Source of the DNA: Myotis daubentonii
Taxonomy: Eukaryota; Chordata; Mammalia; Chiroptera; Vespertilionidae
Reading direction: 5' to 3'
Assembly (NCBI RefSeq): GCF_963259705.1
Contig: NC_081842.1
Location: forward strand, 60,152,787 to 60,216,786
DNA: 64,000 nucleotides
Shown here: one piece after another, positions 45,146 to 57,004 of the stretch
Layout of the letters: every line of letters starts with the position of its first letter
Position numbering within the stretch: position 1 is the stretch's first letter
Position numbers and translations under genes: made by a program
Notes under the pieces: model-generated
Databases searched by the model: none
Seen by the model: only the letters and a program-made list of their open reading frames with translations
Told to the model about the DNA's origin: nothing

Positions 45146-45710
45146 TTTTCCTTATGAAATATTTGTTACACATTTTAAGTTATAAAGCATAAAAATAAAG
45201 AATAACCAATAATCTACCACTTAACATAAGATTTCAACATATCCAAAACCTTAATTCCTGCTCTTTCCTACTAAACTGGCTCCACCTGCACTCTTCTCTA
45301 TCCTATCCTTGTAGTTATCTAGTTAAAAAAACAAACAAACAAAAAACCTTTAAAAATCACTCTTGACTAATATCCTTCTCTCATACCTCAATCCCAATCC
45401 ATTTTTAAATGCTGATGGTGTTATTTTAAAAATGTATTTGGAATATGACCCCTTTTTACTTCTCTACTGCTACTATCCTAGTTACAGTTGACAAATAAAA
45501 ACACTGGATATCCATTAAAGCCTAAATTTCAAATAACAATAAATAGGTTTTGCACTGTTGGGTTTTTTGTTTTTTTTTTTGTTTTTGTTTTTTACTGTAT
45601 GTCCCATGCAATATTTGAGATATACTGAAACTAAAAAATGTTCATTGTTTATCTGAAATTCATATTTAAATGGGCATTCTGTATTTTTTATTGCTAAATC
45701 TGCAAGCCCT
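45146..45710. other. Intron, nothing recognised
   Basis: AT-rich with long T-runs near 45565-45590. No element termini identified. Confidence 0.4.
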
Positions 45711-45714
45711 CAAC

Positions 45715-46350
45715 ATTAAGTCTAGTTAGGTACAAACAACCTTCTTACTGGTCTCCTGACTTCTACTCTTATCTTCCATCTCAAAATTGATTTTCAACAT
45801 AGCCATCAAAGTGATTAATTTAAAAGTTAGATCTGATCATGTCATTTCTCTCTTCAAAACCCTATGACTCCCCATTTTATAGGAATAAAAGCCAAGTCCA
45901 TTACAATTGCTCTCTATTGCCTATCTGACCTCATCTCCTACTGCCCTCTCTGCTAACATTGTTCCCTTTGTTCTAGCTACACTGGCCTTATATGCCAGGC
46001 ACTTTAAGGCCATATCTCTAGCTCCGTGGTCGGCAAACTGCCGCTCGCGAGCCACATGCGGCTCTTTGGCCCCTTGAGTGTGGCTCTTCCTAAGCCTTAG
46101 GAGTACCCTAATTAAGTTAATAACAACGTACCTACCTATATAGTTTAAGTTAAAAAAATTTGGCTCTCAAAAGAAATTTCAATCGTTGTACTATTGATGT
46201 TTGGCTCTGTTGACTAATGAGTTTGCCGACCACTGTTAGCTGTTCCACTTGCCTGGAACACTCTTCCACCTTGTCTTCTTCAGCCAACTCTCTCATCTAC
46301 TTTTCATTTAAATCTTATCCTCTTAGTGAGAGGCCTAGGATGACTACCCA
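45715..46350 (+). repeat. Old LINE (L2 or L1M type) 3' region
   Basis: TTACTGGTCTCCTGACTTC, TAAAAGCCAAGTCCATTAC, CTATCTGACCTCATCTCC, TACACTGGCCTTATATGCC and, after the MITE, TTCCACTTGCCTGGAACAC appear in the order found in old mammalian LINE tails. The family could not be settled by eye. Confidence 0.6.
46024..46235. mobile_element. hAT MITE inside old LINE
   Basis: Ends CCGTGGTCGGCAAACTGCC and GAGTTTGCCGACCACTG. 212 bp, same family as 26252-26463. Target duplication not clear because the flanks have diverged. Confidence 0.88.
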
Positions 46351-47250
46351 TTTTACACATTAGGAAGCATAAAGGCAAAAAAAATTAAAAATAATGAATT
46401 CACAAATATGTGTATATTGATAAGAATTGTAATGTTGTTAAAAATTAAGTGTTGTTTGTTGAAATGCTTATTTATCAGCTAATGTATATGGCAATCTAAT
46501 CCACCAAAGAAAAAGTGATTTAGGGATAGATGCCAACATATAATTTATCATAGATTATATGCAACTAAAAAACCACGTGTAATAAATATAATGTAATTCA
46601 TAGAACAGTATTCTTAGATCAGTTCTGCTGCCTGGTTCCTAAGACCTTATTTATATACATTATATAGGACTGCACTTTTTTTTTCACTTTGGTTCTCTTG
46701 ATTATCCTCAAAACTGTATTACTTCAAGTCAACATTAAATTCTTTTATTATGCTTCAATACTGTTAATGCTTACATCATCTTTCCTACAAAATTTTCGTT
46801 GTTTTCGCTCTTATCCCTACCTTAATTTTTTAAAATTTTATATAAAAGTATTTAAATCATTGGAGGACCCACACTTAATGATGGGTCTTGTTAGTTAATA
46901 AACAAATCAGTCTACATTGCTTCTTGAGCTTTGTTGAGTTTTTTCTTCTCTTTTCGGATTTCATTTTAATAGAAAATGAAAAAAAAAAATCAAGTAAATG
47001 AACCAAAGTGCTATTAGGGGAAAACTGAATATATTATGAATGCTTTCCATTTGCTAAAATTTTGTTGTTTCCTCTGTGTAGATTTTTCCTCCTGTAATTC
47101 CTGTTTATATTTCCTTTTTGTACTTCACAAGAAAAAATTTTGGAGGAAAAACAATAATTATAAAAGTATAGAAACTTCTAATTGTGTGGTAAACTGATTT
47201 TGCTTCTGAAATCTTATCTTTGAATTTTCCATAAGTATTTTTATAAGAAA
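46351..47250. other. Intron, AT-rich, nothing recognised
   Basis: 900 bp without coding or repeat landmarks that I can name. Confidence 0.4.
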
Positions 47251-47717
47251 CTAGTGCCCCAATGCACAGGTTCATGCACACTGAAAGGTAATTAATTAGA
47301 AGGTGGCTGGAGGGGGGGGGGGCGGGACTGGGCAAGACAGGCTGGACATGCCCTGGATCCAACCTCCCGTGGTCCCTCCCTGGCCGCCGCCCCTGGGGCA
47401 ACATCTGTGGAGTGAGCGGGGTCCCTTCGGCAGGTGGGGTCACTCAGCCTGGCCTGCAGGGATCAGGCCAAAACCGGCTCTCTGACATCCCCCAAGGGGT
47501 CCCAGATTGCGAGAGAGCAGTTCTCAGGTGATGCACCCGGAATCGGGCTCCTTCCTCTCTAGTTCTGGGTGTGTCACCCATGAACCACAGCTGCAAAGTC
47601 ACCACAGCTCAGCAGTTCCTGCGTTGAGCGTCTGCCCCCTGGTGGTCGTTATGCATCATAGCTACCAGTCGGATGGTCCAATGGTCAGACAGTCACTTAG
47701 GCTTTTATATATACAGA
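47251..47717 (-). mobile_element. HeliBat Helitron
   Basis: Left CTAGTGCCCCAATGCACAGG, right AGGCTTTTATATATACAGA, with GCGTCTGCCCCCTGGTGGTC inside. The hairpin is degraded (GCACAGGTTCATGC). Confidence 0.88.
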
Positions 47718-48419
47718 TGAGGAAGCTAGTTCTCTAAAGTTCCTTTAGTAGCAGATTCGGGTATCTTCATATGATGCTTAAAGACACTCTTTGCTTAGGT
47801 TCAATACTCCAATTAGCTAATGCAGAAAACATTTGGTTTAATGAAGAAGCAGTGAGTAGTAATTTAAGGAAACTGCATTCTTTTATATCTGACTACTAAA
47901 AAGCATAAAAGCAATTAAGATAAATATTTCTATGGGCTTGACTAACTAAGTTTTCTTTGATTATGACACTAAACTTTGTTTAGATATACTGAGAAAACAT
48001 AGTTTACTGTTAAATAGCATCAGTTAGAAAAGAGAAAGACATACAGTATTCTACCAATCACAAGAGAGAAAATCTTTTTTCTAACACAGTATTCTTATAG
48101 TTGGTAGTAAACTTAGTTTCTTTCCCTTCCTGTGACATACTTTTCAGGGCCATGTTTGTGCCCTGACAAAGTTTTCCCATTCTATCAAAACCATGTTTTC
48201 TTTAGGGTCTTTCTGGGAAGGAAATATATGAACTAGTAACTGAAGGATGAAAATACTATGTCCTCTTCAGGAATATTCAAAGACAAGACCAGAGTATCCT
48301 CTGGGGACTGTAGATCACTTGACAACAACTTAATAGAAGAATGATTTCATTTGGCACAGTTTTAAAGAATTATATGATTCATATGTAAAATTGTTTTAAA
48401 ATTTGGTAGCAACTCTTAC
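47718..48419. other. Intron upstream/downstream of exon d, nothing recognised
   Basis: Plain intron sequence without visible mobile element ends. Confidence 0.4.
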
Positions 48420-48592
48420 TTGAGACATGGGATACTGTCCTTTGTTACTCCTTCACTAGCCACAGTGTTAGTGCTCCCGGAAAGACTCCTTGAAGAAGGA
48501 AGCTGAGATGAAAGATCTGGAAATGGAGGACTTGTTTCTGGTTCCGGGGTAATAATATCTTCAACATCATACTGAAGTCGTACCTCTAATGA
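48420..48592 (-). CDS. STXBP5L: STXBP5L coding exon d, Ser/Pro-rich insert
   Basis: Begins in phase 0 with SLEVRLQYDVEDIITPEPET after an AAAG acceptor, passes through a Ser/Pro-rich stretch (PPFPDLSSQLPSSRSLSG), then GVTKDSIPCL and two bases of an Asn codon before GTAAGA. The length is 173 bp. The Pro/Ser composition marks a flexible loop inserted between propeller blades, poorly conserved between tomosyn-1 and tomosyn-2, which supports the STXBP5L call. The previous exon lies only 1.15 kb upstream, the shortest gap but one in the series. Confidence 0.96.
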
Positions 48593-49741
48593 CTTTAAAA
48601 AAAAACAAATTTAAATTAATTTGTCATGATAATAAATAATCACATTAAAATAGCTATAATTTTTGGTAAGCATTCCTTATTTTTTCTGATGGATAAATTT
48701 AATTTCAATTTATAGTAAAGCTGAGATATTCCAAACTGAATTAAACAGTGAAATATATGAAATAAATGGCATCCACAAAAAATTTAAAATACTTTTTAAT
48801 TCTTCAGAATTGTAAGAAAAATACATGAGTGGAGGTACATTTTTATATAATAAATATTCCTTAAGATAAAGTATAAATTACAATTCTTTATATGATCAAA
48901 TAAATGTAAAAATTCATTTTTATGCCAGAGAAAAAGATTAAAATGGATGTGTGTAGGTGTGTGTTTACAAACTGTTATTTGTACAAGGCTTTTTACTTTA
49001 AAAAAAACGCTTCCTTCAATTTTTATTTTAACTCAATAAAAATTTTCCAAAATAAATTCCATTTTTCTATTTGTTTCATTAGCTTTGCTCTTCCTTATTT
49101 AATTTCATTTGCATGGTCAGAGTTGCTTAATGAAAATCATGATAATTTATATTAAAATAAAAATGTGATCCAAAAACTTTTTTAAATTAAAAATGTTTTA
49201 AAATTAAGTACTTTATTATTGCATTTAATGCTTTATTAAAATTGATTTTATAACAAACATTTTCTTTACAATGTAAAAATCAGCATTTTTGAGAATGAAA
49301 ATAACTGTTTACACAAATGTCATTACGGCATGGTGAATATTGCAAAATGATTGTCATAATTATTTTAAAACTATAAAAAACCTCTAGTGAAAGCTCTAAT
49401 TCCAAATCAATTAAGTGACCAAAAGGACAAGTTAACTTTAAAAAAATTAAAGGTATAGAATGCATTCATTTGACATACATAAAATCAGTAACAATCTGCA
49501 TAAAACCTGTAGGCATAATTCATCCTATTTAATAATACCAAGATTTTATAAAGAATTGTTTTTGTCATTTTAAGCCAGACTTTTAAAATATACTATGCAA
49601 AGAGAATAATTAAAAATCCTATGAACTGGATTATTGGCCACATACTGCAGTCTTAGTGGCTTAAAACCATACCAATTACTAACCAAAATCTATGATAATT
49701 TCTTCCTTTTAATTGTGAGAGTTAAATTTTCAATGACTTAC
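48593..49741. other. Short intron between exons c and d
   Basis: 1.15 kb, very AT-rich and apparently free of young insertions, unlike most introns here. Confidence 0.6.
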
Positions 49742-49959
49742 CACTATTTCTGTTGTAATTTCATGTCTGCTGAATTTATAAATTATTACATATGCAGAGA
49801 CTCCTGAAACACAGAATATTCTGCTCTCTGGACACCAGTAAATCATCTGAATGGCATATGGATCTTCCTCTACAATTTCACATGTTTGTTTTCCGTCTCC
49901 TATTTTCTGTTTTTCAAACACTTTTGAAGTTTTTAGCTTGTACAGCATCTGTAGAGTTA
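49742..49959 (-). CDS. STXBP5L: STXBP5L coding exon c (218 bp)
   Basis: The largest exon in the window. It enters by completing an Ile codon (A|TA), continues with TLQMLYKLKTSKVFEKQK, and later reads EEDPYAIQMIYWCPESRIF and VSAYVIIYKFSRHEITTEIV, ending on a complete Val codon before GTAAGT. The choice of STXBP5L over STXBP5 rests mainly here: KQTCEIVEEDP, IYWCPESRIFCVSG and FSRHEITTE are the tomosyn-2 forms as I recall them, where tomosyn-1 has a different DDRxNTDIVDEDP-like segment. There are no stops or frameshifts. It belongs to the WD40 propeller domain; the segment after KVFEKQK is a surface loop that differs between paralogues. Confidence 0.97.
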
Positions 49960-50154
49960 CTATAAGATATTGAAGCATAATTACTTTCTAATTTAAACTT
50001 AATTCTTAAATGTTGAAGTTTTTTTCAATATATTTGTTAAATAACAAAAGTAAAATGCAAATAGACAAAATAAATTAAGTTTTAACTAGTAAGTATTCAA
50101 TGTCATCCTCTCTTATCAGTACAGTTTAGCTGAAGGGAGACTACAGGGAAAAAA

Positions 50155-50330
50155 TAAGCATGTACTGAACATATACTATATAACAACAAATATGTAGGTC
50201 CTTTGTATGCATTGACTCATGTTATCCTCAGAAAAATGTCCCATTAAGTGAGTATTTTTATCCTCATGTATTTGACAAAAATGTCAGAGTTCAGAAAGTT
50301 TACAATGGAAATACCAAATCTAATTCTCCT
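50155..50330. repeat. MIR SINE
   Basis: ATGTACTGAACATATACTA, GTATGCATTGACTCATGTTA and TCCTCAGAAAAATGTCCCATT follow MIR order. The rest of 49960-51718 is AT-rich intron. Confidence 0.55.
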
Positions 50331-51718
50331 AAGGGAGATCCCCCCTCAATTCTTTTTTACAATTTTCCCCTTTAATGAGAGGCTGGTGCTATTCTTAGAG
50401 GTTTTACACTGCTCAGCAACTCTTTAGACACTCCTTCAGATGAGAAACTTTGTAATATTCCAGCAATACTGGAAATCTAATAATTTGTGATTATTTTAGA
50501 AAGAATCTTTTCTGAATGGCTCATTGTTAGGAAAGGGTAAGTTATAATATTAAGAAACTTGGGATTTGTGAATTTTCAGAAATTTTATTTCAGGAAATAT
50601 TTTTTCAATTTCAGATTATGATGATGCCTCCTCAATAAGAAAGCTCTAATTCTACAAAGGTTCTCTGAGAAGAATTCTAAAAATCTAGGAGCTATGCCAA
50701 AGGTGTATAATCTGAACCTAATCAGTTGAACTCTAATTGAAGATTTTACAAAATAACTGGCCTGAACTCACAAATGTCATTTTCACAAAATAAAGACTTG
50801 GGAACCATACCAGATTCAAGAAAGCTCAAACAATATAACTAAATGCCATCATTGATCCTAGATTTTCATTTTTTATAAAAGATATTATTGGGACAATTGG
50901 CAAAAACTGAGTAAGATCTGGAGGTTAGATAACAGTATTATATAAATGTTAATTTCCCGATTTTAATAACTATAGTTATGTAAAAGAATGACTGTATTTG
51001 TAGGAAATACACACTGAAGTATTTAAGGGCATTTAGTGTCAGTGGAGCATTTTATCTTCATCTTACTCTTAAGTGTTTACAAAAAGTTATGTCTGTACAT
51101 ATTTACTAGTACATACATATGTGTGTGTGAATATAGAAAGGAGCGAGAGAGAGAGTAAGGAGTTGGGCGCCGGGGGAGAGCACGTGCATGCTCACAAGCA
51201 CAGGAGAAATGTATTCATTGACATTTTGGAATTGGGATGAAGGCTGTACAACACTTCATACTATTTTTTCTTTTTGCAATTTTTTTGGTAAGCCTGAAAT
51301 TATGTAAAACTAAAATAGTTTTCAAAATAGGAAAGGCATTAATATTAGGTGCTATATCCTTGACTTTAGGTCAGAAGAATTATCACTCATGATTATTTTA
51401 TGTAACATGGCAATAGTAAAAGGATATTGCAAACATAATTAAGGCACCTAATGAGTTAACTGACTTAATCAACAGAGATTGTCCTTGATGGGGCTGACAT
51501 ACTTAGGTGCGGCCTTGAAAAGAGAGACCCCCTGAGATTAGAAAGATACTCCTTTGCTGGCCTTAAAGAAACAATTAATCATGAGTTCTAAAGTTGTAAG
51601 GAAATAAATTCTGCCAACATCTGCATGAGTTTGGAAGATCCTGAACCTCAGATGAAATTGCAACCCTAGCTAATACCTTGACTACAGTCTCAGGAGACCC
51701 TGAGCAAAGAACCCAGCT

Positions 51719-51911
51719 CAGTGATGGCGAACCTATGACACGCGTGTCAGAGGTGACACGTGAACTCATTTTTTTGGTTGATTTTTCTTTGTTAAATGGC
51801 ATTTAAATATATAAAATAAATATCAAAAATATAAGTCTTTGTTTTACTATGGTTGCAAATATCAAAAAATTTCTATATGTGACACGGCACCTGAGTTAAG
51901 TTAGGATTTTT
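51719..51911. mobile_element. hAT MITE cut by assembly gap
   Basis: Left end CAGTGATGGCGAACCTATG and interior as in 26849-27065. The right inverted repeat falls into the gap. Confidence 0.85.
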
Positions 51912-52111
51912 NNNNNNNNNNNNNNNNNNNNNNNNNNNNNNNNNNNNNNNNNNNNNNNNNNNNNNNNNNNNNNNNNNNNNNNNNNNNNNNNNNNNNNNNN
52001 NNNNNNNNNNNNNNNNNNNNNNNNNNNNNNNNNNNNNNNNNNNNNNNNNNNNNNNNNNNNNNNNNNNNNNNNNNNNNNNNNNNNNNNNNNNNNNNNNNNN
52101 NNNNNNNNNNN
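51912..52111. other. Assembly gap (200 N)
   Basis: A run of exactly 200 N, so the true length is unknown. Any open frame drawn across it is meaningless. Confidence 1.
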
Positions 52112-52176
52112 TTGGCAAACTAAGTGATATTTCTTCAATGACATCCATGAAATTGGAGATTTGTTTTTAAAATTAA

Positions 52177-52255
52177 CCAGAGAACCAGTGCACAAAATTC
52201 GTGCACTCAGTGACCCTCAGCCTGGCCTGCACCCTCTCGCAGTCTGGGAGCCTTC
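52177..52255 (-). mobile_element. Helitron 3' terminal fragment
   Basis: CCAGAGAACCAGTGCAC, hairpin CACAAAATTCGTGCACTC and CTGCACCCTCTCGCAGTCTG. Only the last 80 bp of a HeliBat; the rest is missing. Confidence 0.75.
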
Positions 52256-52885
52256 TACAACTCTCCTGTATTCCTTATTTCTAAAATAGTTACCTACATC
52301 TTGCTGTTTCTCATCCTCAGACACTCCTATTCCTGACTATCAAATCTTAACAATCTTCCAAAACTCATATTAAACGTTACTCCATCAAAATACCTTTCCT
52401 TGATCAACCTGGCTCAAATAAACCTCCCATTCTGTATAACAAATTGAGGTTGTACTACCTTTCAGGTTCTTATGTTGTTTGCCCTGTAGTTACATATGTG
52501 CATTTATCTGTTGTAGTGATTACATTTTCTGAAAGGTATGTATGTTATAATAAAGTCTCAAATATCTTTCTTTATGTACATGCCCATCAGTTGAGCAGAG
52601 TACCTTATTCTTTTAAATTATGTACTTCTCAAATTAAAAAAATTTTTTTTACATTTACCAAGTAATTTATTTTTATTTTCACAGAACTTGGTAAACAAGA
52701 GATAAAGAAAAGTGAAGACTCATATGTAATACTTTCAACAATAATTAAAAAGAAAAGTGAAGACTAGTGGGATAAAAACACTTTTCCAAACCACAGAGTT
52801 AGGAGGTGAAGGCTATTCCTTGAACAGAATTCATCTGACAAAGTTTGGTACATTTTCCAATGTAGTTTGCCTTTTATAAATATAA
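52256..52885. other. Intron, nothing recognised
   Basis: AT-rich. A pair of near-identical GAAAAGTGAAGACT words at about 52708 and 52751 is the only repeat noticed. Confidence 0.4.
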
Positions 52886-53357
52886 CTAGAGGCCCGGTGC
52901 ACAAAAATTTGTGCACTGGCGGGGGGGGGAGTCTCTCAGCCCAGCCTGCACCCATTCACAGTACAGGACCCCTTGGGGGATGTCCACCTGTCAACTTAGG
53001 CCCACTCTCTAGAGGATCAGGCCTAAGCTTGCAGTCAGACATCCTTCTAGCAGCCAGGGAGCCCTTGGGGATGTCCAACTAAAGGCTTAGGCCCCCAAGG
53101 GATCAGGTCTAAACCGTTAGTTGGACATTCTTAATGCTGCCATGGAGGTGGGAGAGGCTCCTGGCACCACCACTGCGCTGGCCAGCCATGAGCCAGCTTC
53201 TGGCTGAGTGGCACTCCCATATGGAAGTACACTGACCACCAGGGGGCAGCTCCTGCATTGAGCATCTGCCCCCTGGTGGCCAGTGCACATCATAGCAACC
53301 GGTCATTCTGCCGTTCAGTCAATGTGCATATTAGCCTTTCATTATTATTATATAGGA
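52886..53357 (-). mobile_element. HeliBat Helitron
   Basis: Left CTAGAGGCCCGGTGCAC with hairpin (CACAAAAATTTGTGCACTGG), the GCATCTGCCCCCTGGTGGCC block and its inverted partner, right TTATTATTATATAGGA. 472 bp. Confidence 0.94.
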
Positions 53358-53359
53358 TG

Positions 53360-54275
53360 TCCCTATTTCCCCCCTTTTGCCCCCTCTACCCAGCTCTTGC
53401 CCCCCACTTCTCTCTGGCCATCACCATACTGTTGTCTGTGTCCATGGGTTGTGCATATATTTTCTTTGGCTAATCCCTTCTTTAAATTCACTTCTTTAAA
53501 TTTTTATTTTCAGATAAGTGCTTATAACTGCACTATTACGTATTTTCTATTATATCATTTAGAATTAAGATATTTTTAATTGAACCCTTGTAAATTTTAG
53601 CGCAATTTAATAAGTTATGCTAGAAGCAATTAGAAGATTTTTCATGTAATGCAGATATATTTCAATTAATATTTTATTAATTTTTATTTTTAATATTTTA
53701 ATTTGAAATAATCTCATACATCTAAGAAAACTATAAAATATTACAGCATATTATATGTACTCTTCACCCAATTTCTTAGATGTTAATAATTTAAACATAA
53801 CCATTATACAACTAACAGAATTTGGAATATATTTTTCTTATAATCTCTTTAATGTTACTTAATCCATTTACTTTGTTTTTGTTAATCTTCACCCAAGGTT
53901 ATTTTTCCATTGAATTTTAGAGAGAGTGAAGGGAAAGGGAGAGACACATTGATTGGTTGCCTCCTGCACATGCTTTGATAGGGACTGGGGATCAAGCCAG
54001 CAACTCAGGAACATGCTCTTGACTGGAATCGAACCTGGGACCCTTCAGTCCATGGGCTAATGCTCTATCCACTGAGCAAAACAGGCTGCAGCTTAATTCA
54101 TTTACTTTTAATCTATATGTGTCTTTATATTTACAGTGGGTTTTGTTTTTGATTCACCCTCATAATCTGTCCTTTAATTGGTGCATTTATGCCACTGACT
54201 TTCAGAGTGCTTACTGATAGAGTTACTACCATATCAGGCAGCTTCTGGGTCTTCTGGGTCCCACCCTGCCTTGCC
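53360..54275 (-). repeat. Old L1 3'-end pieces with Ves SINE
   Basis: 53360-53490 resembles the bat L1 3'UTR in complement (CCCCCCTTTTGCCCCC; TCTGTGTCCATGGGTTG). 53680-53890 and 54095-54275 are older L1-like AT-rich stretches around a Ves SINE. Confidence 0.5.
53897..54093 (-). repeat. Ves SINE
   Basis: TTTTAGAGAGAGTGAAGGG, GGTTGCCTCCTGCACATGC, GACTGGAATCGAACCTGGG (B box complement) and GAGCAAAACAGGCTGCAGC at the head. Confidence 0.9.
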
Positions 54276-54279
54276 TTTT

Positions 54280-55160
54280 TTTCTTCTTTTTTTCTAAGAC
54301 ATTTCAATTTATTTAAAAGAAGCCAACATACAGGATATAAAGGGTATGATATTTACAACAGTACAGTAAATAAGTTGGTTTCCTGGTAGGATCAGTAGTC
54401 TTTCAGTGAGTATTAACCCCCTTTCTCCTTGATGCTCGACCCAGCTGGCAGACAAACAGCAACAGTGGGGTGGGATGGGATGGGAGTGCAGGATAGAAAG
54501 TCTCCCTGAAGGGATTAAAAATCATGTAGATGCTAAAATGTCCACAAAGGGGTCTTGGGGGTGAGGGGTGCCTCTGCCTCATTCCTTTGAGGGCTTGGCA
54601 GCAGGAATGCTGAGGGATTTGCCCCAAACTAACACACGGCCCACCCTGAGCCTGTAAATCTTTCACCCATGGAATATTCCCTTCCCGAGAGAATCAGCCC
54701 TAATCCCTTAGCCAGTGCCTGGAGGAGCCGCCCAGGCCATGGGCACAGCCAGGACTGTGGACATTTCATGGCATTTCCACTCCCACTCCAGCTGCCTAAC
54801 AACTCTGCACTGCTCCCCTCGCCCACCTCCCCCATCACTCCATCAGGACACTGTGCACAGGGGGGTACACTGGTTTCCCCATGCACATTGGGAACTGGCT
54901 GTTTCTGTTTTCTGGAGTAAAAAGGTTCCTGTGGGTCGGGTAAGCTCTCTGCTTGGCAGGAAGTTCTGAAACAGAGCCACTGACCACGCCCACCTCCTCT
55001 GGGCATGGAGCAGTTCCGGCCCTCAGAGCTCATCTCTCCAGCAGAACTGAAGGGAAGACCGTGTGTACCGTTCTGTCCCTCAACCTTCACATGCCCAGAA
55101 CCATCAGTGTCACACTTCCTAATTCCTATCACTGTATTTCATTAGTTCCATACTGGTTTA
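54280..55160 (-). pseudogene. Unidentified processed retrocopy (3'UTR-like)
   Basis: A T-run (TTTTTTTCTTCTTTTTTTC) at 54278-54296 is followed after about 14 bp by TTTATTT, the complement of an AATAAA signal. From there about 0.85 kb of unique, GC-moderate sequence continues with no intron-like or mobile-element features. This is what a reverse-transcribed mRNA 3' end looks like on the minus strand. No RNA or protein source could be recognised. The longest frame (55132-54629, 167 codons) is not convincing as protein. The left end is well supported, the right end is a guess. Confidence 0.55.
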
Positions 55161-55213
55161 CTAATCCCGAATCTAAACAGATTGGTTCAAAAGGAGATCC
55201 TTCTATTTTTAAA

Positions 55214-55928
55214 GTAGCTGGGGCTTCTGGGGGTGGGCCTTGCCTTGCAGCCAGGACCCACTGATGGGCTTTTCCTGGGCCTCAAGGCAAGACTTCCTGC
55301 TGGGGGAGGGCCTAGCCTTGCAGCCCCGACCTGCTGATGGGCGGCTCCCAGGCCCCAAGGCAAGACCCGCTGCTGGGGCTTCTGGGGGCGGTCCCCACTG
55401 GGATGCCTGGCCAGTCTGGGTGAGGGGCTGAGGGCTGTTTTTAGGCTGCCCACACTCCCTTTAGGGTGGAGGTCCCCACTGGGGTGCCTGGTCAGTCTGC
55501 ATGAGGGGCTGACGGTCGTTTTCAGGCCGGGGGGTGACTGAAGCTCCCAACCTCTCCTTTTTTTCTTTTTTCTTTTTTTTTATTCTGGGATTTATTTACC
55601 TTCTATGGCTGTCACCTGAGCTGAGAGCCAGCTTTAGCTCTGAGGCCAGCTCCAGCTTGAGGCCTCGGCTGCTGAAAGCAGGTTATCTGGGCTTTGTTTA
55701 GCTTCTATAATTAAACATTGTTGCATCCGGAGCTCAGAGCTGGGCAGCGGCAGGCGGGGAACCTTGGCTTCCTCTGTCACTGGAGCAAGCAAGCCTCCTG
55801 TTCGCTTCAGCTGCCTGGCTCCTGGCCGCCATCTTGGTTGGCAGTTAATTTGCAGATCCGGCTGACTAGCCAATGGGAAGCGTTTGGGGGTATGGTCAAT
55901 TTGCATCTTTCTCTTTTATTAGTGTAGA
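55214..55928 (-). mobile_element. HeliBat Helitron with promoter-like 5' part
   Basis: The right half repeats the 22146-22684 element: CGGCTGACTAGCCAATGGGA, GGCCGCCATCTTGGTTGGC, GGCAGCGGCAGGCGGGGAAC and the TTTTTTTCTTTTTTC run. The left half holds GGGGGCGGTCCCCACTGGG-type repeats. It ends TCTCTTTTATTAGTGTAGA right against the next CTAG. The left CTAGAGGCC end is missing. Confidence 0.85.
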
Positions 55929-56256
55929 CTAGAGGCCTGGTGCACGAAAATTTGTGCACTCGAGAGGTGGGTCCCTCAGCCCAGCCTGCACTCTCTAGCA
56001 GTCCATGAGCCCTCAGAGGATGTCCGATTGATGGCTTAGGCCCGGTTCCTGTGGAAAGTGAGCCTAAGCCGCAGTCTGGCCTCCCTCTGTGGGAGGTGGT
56101 CAGCAGTCACCACTGCCCCCAATTGCAGTCCCCTCCCTCTGCCTACTGGCACCAGCCTTGGCTGGCCTGGCGCTGCCTGCTCGCCAGGCCCGCCCCCCCA
56201 CCTACCAGTTGTCTGCCCTTTAGTCAACTTGCATATTAGGCTTTTATTATATAGGA
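55929..56256 (-). mobile_element. HeliBat Helitron, tandem with the preceding one
   Basis: Left CTAGAGGCCTGGTGCACG with hairpin (CACGAAAATTTGTGCACTC), right GGCTTTTATTATATAGGA. Confidence 0.92.
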
Positions 56257-56482
56257 TGGTTGGTAATAATGAGTGACTTCGGTCCTGTCTGTTTATATTA
56301 TGGAAGTAATGCACAGTAGAGATACTCTACTGGTAAACTGCCATAATACTATAGGAAATAAGTTTTTGTAACACAACTATGTAATTATGCTAAAAATGTA
56401 TCTGAAATATTATTCAAATAATTAATGAGTACATATTACCCAAGTGCTTCCTGTTATACGGGGAAAAAAACTTAAAACTTAC

Positions 56483-56523
56483 TTGCAGAAGCATCCCAAA
56501 ATTTTATTGATCCATCTGCATGA
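56483..56523 (-). CDS. STXBP5L: STXBP5L coding exon b, WD repeat core
   Basis: A 41-bp micro-exon. Its first T completes the Gly codon left open by the upstream exon, then it reads HADGSIKFWDASA and ends with one base (A) of an Ile codon before a GTAAGT donor. The GHADGxxKFWD pattern is a classic WD-repeat strand-loop. The acceptor is preceded by a TTTTTCATCTAG tract. The exon is too short for ORF-based detection and was found from protein continuity. The flanking introns are about 6.9 kb and 6.5 kb and are AT-rich. Confidence 0.92.
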
Positions 56524-57004
56524 CTAGATGAAAAATAAATTAGCATTAATTAAAGTATATTAAATAAAAATAATCATTTTTTTATTTATTTAAAACTATA
56601 AAACTTGAGTTACTGTTAAAGTTCAATTAAAAATACTGTTCCAATGAAAACTAGAGTATACTAATTCATTTATAAGCTCAAGAAAATGGTTTACATTTAA
56701 AACAATACATTAAAATTTAAACTGAAGAAAGAACAATAATTAGATTTTACTCTAAGAAGATTTTGTGTGTAATAAGAGAGCAATGAAAATGGATATATGG
56801 GAAAAAATATTTTTTAATATAAAATTGTTTACACTCAATAAAAAAAGATAGTTGGGGCAATTTTCATTATGTTAAAATAATTTTGAAATGAATATCATGG
56901 CGAAATTAAAGTTTCAAATTATAAAAATCAAATTCTTAAACCTAACTAGATTTTTATCATTATATGTTAATAATAGCAATTCTATAAAAACTTACCAAGA
57001 AAAT
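56524..57004. other. Intron, very AT-rich, nothing recognised
   Basis: About 75-80% A+T upstream of exon b. Confidence 0.5.

Noticed and set aside
49742..49959. STXBP5 (tomosyn-1) as gene identity
   Set aside because: Several exon segments (EKQKIGDGKQTCEIVEEDP, VVDFIQKTVLLSMGTIDL, DNFCMRGLSNFYPDLTKR) fit tomosyn-2 as I recall it and not tomosyn-1.
51873..52195. Open frames running through the N block
   Set aside because: Artefact of translating unknown bases.
54629..55132. 167-codon minus-strand open frame as a real protein
   Set aside because: No recognisable domain and it lies in what looks like a retroposed 3'UTR.
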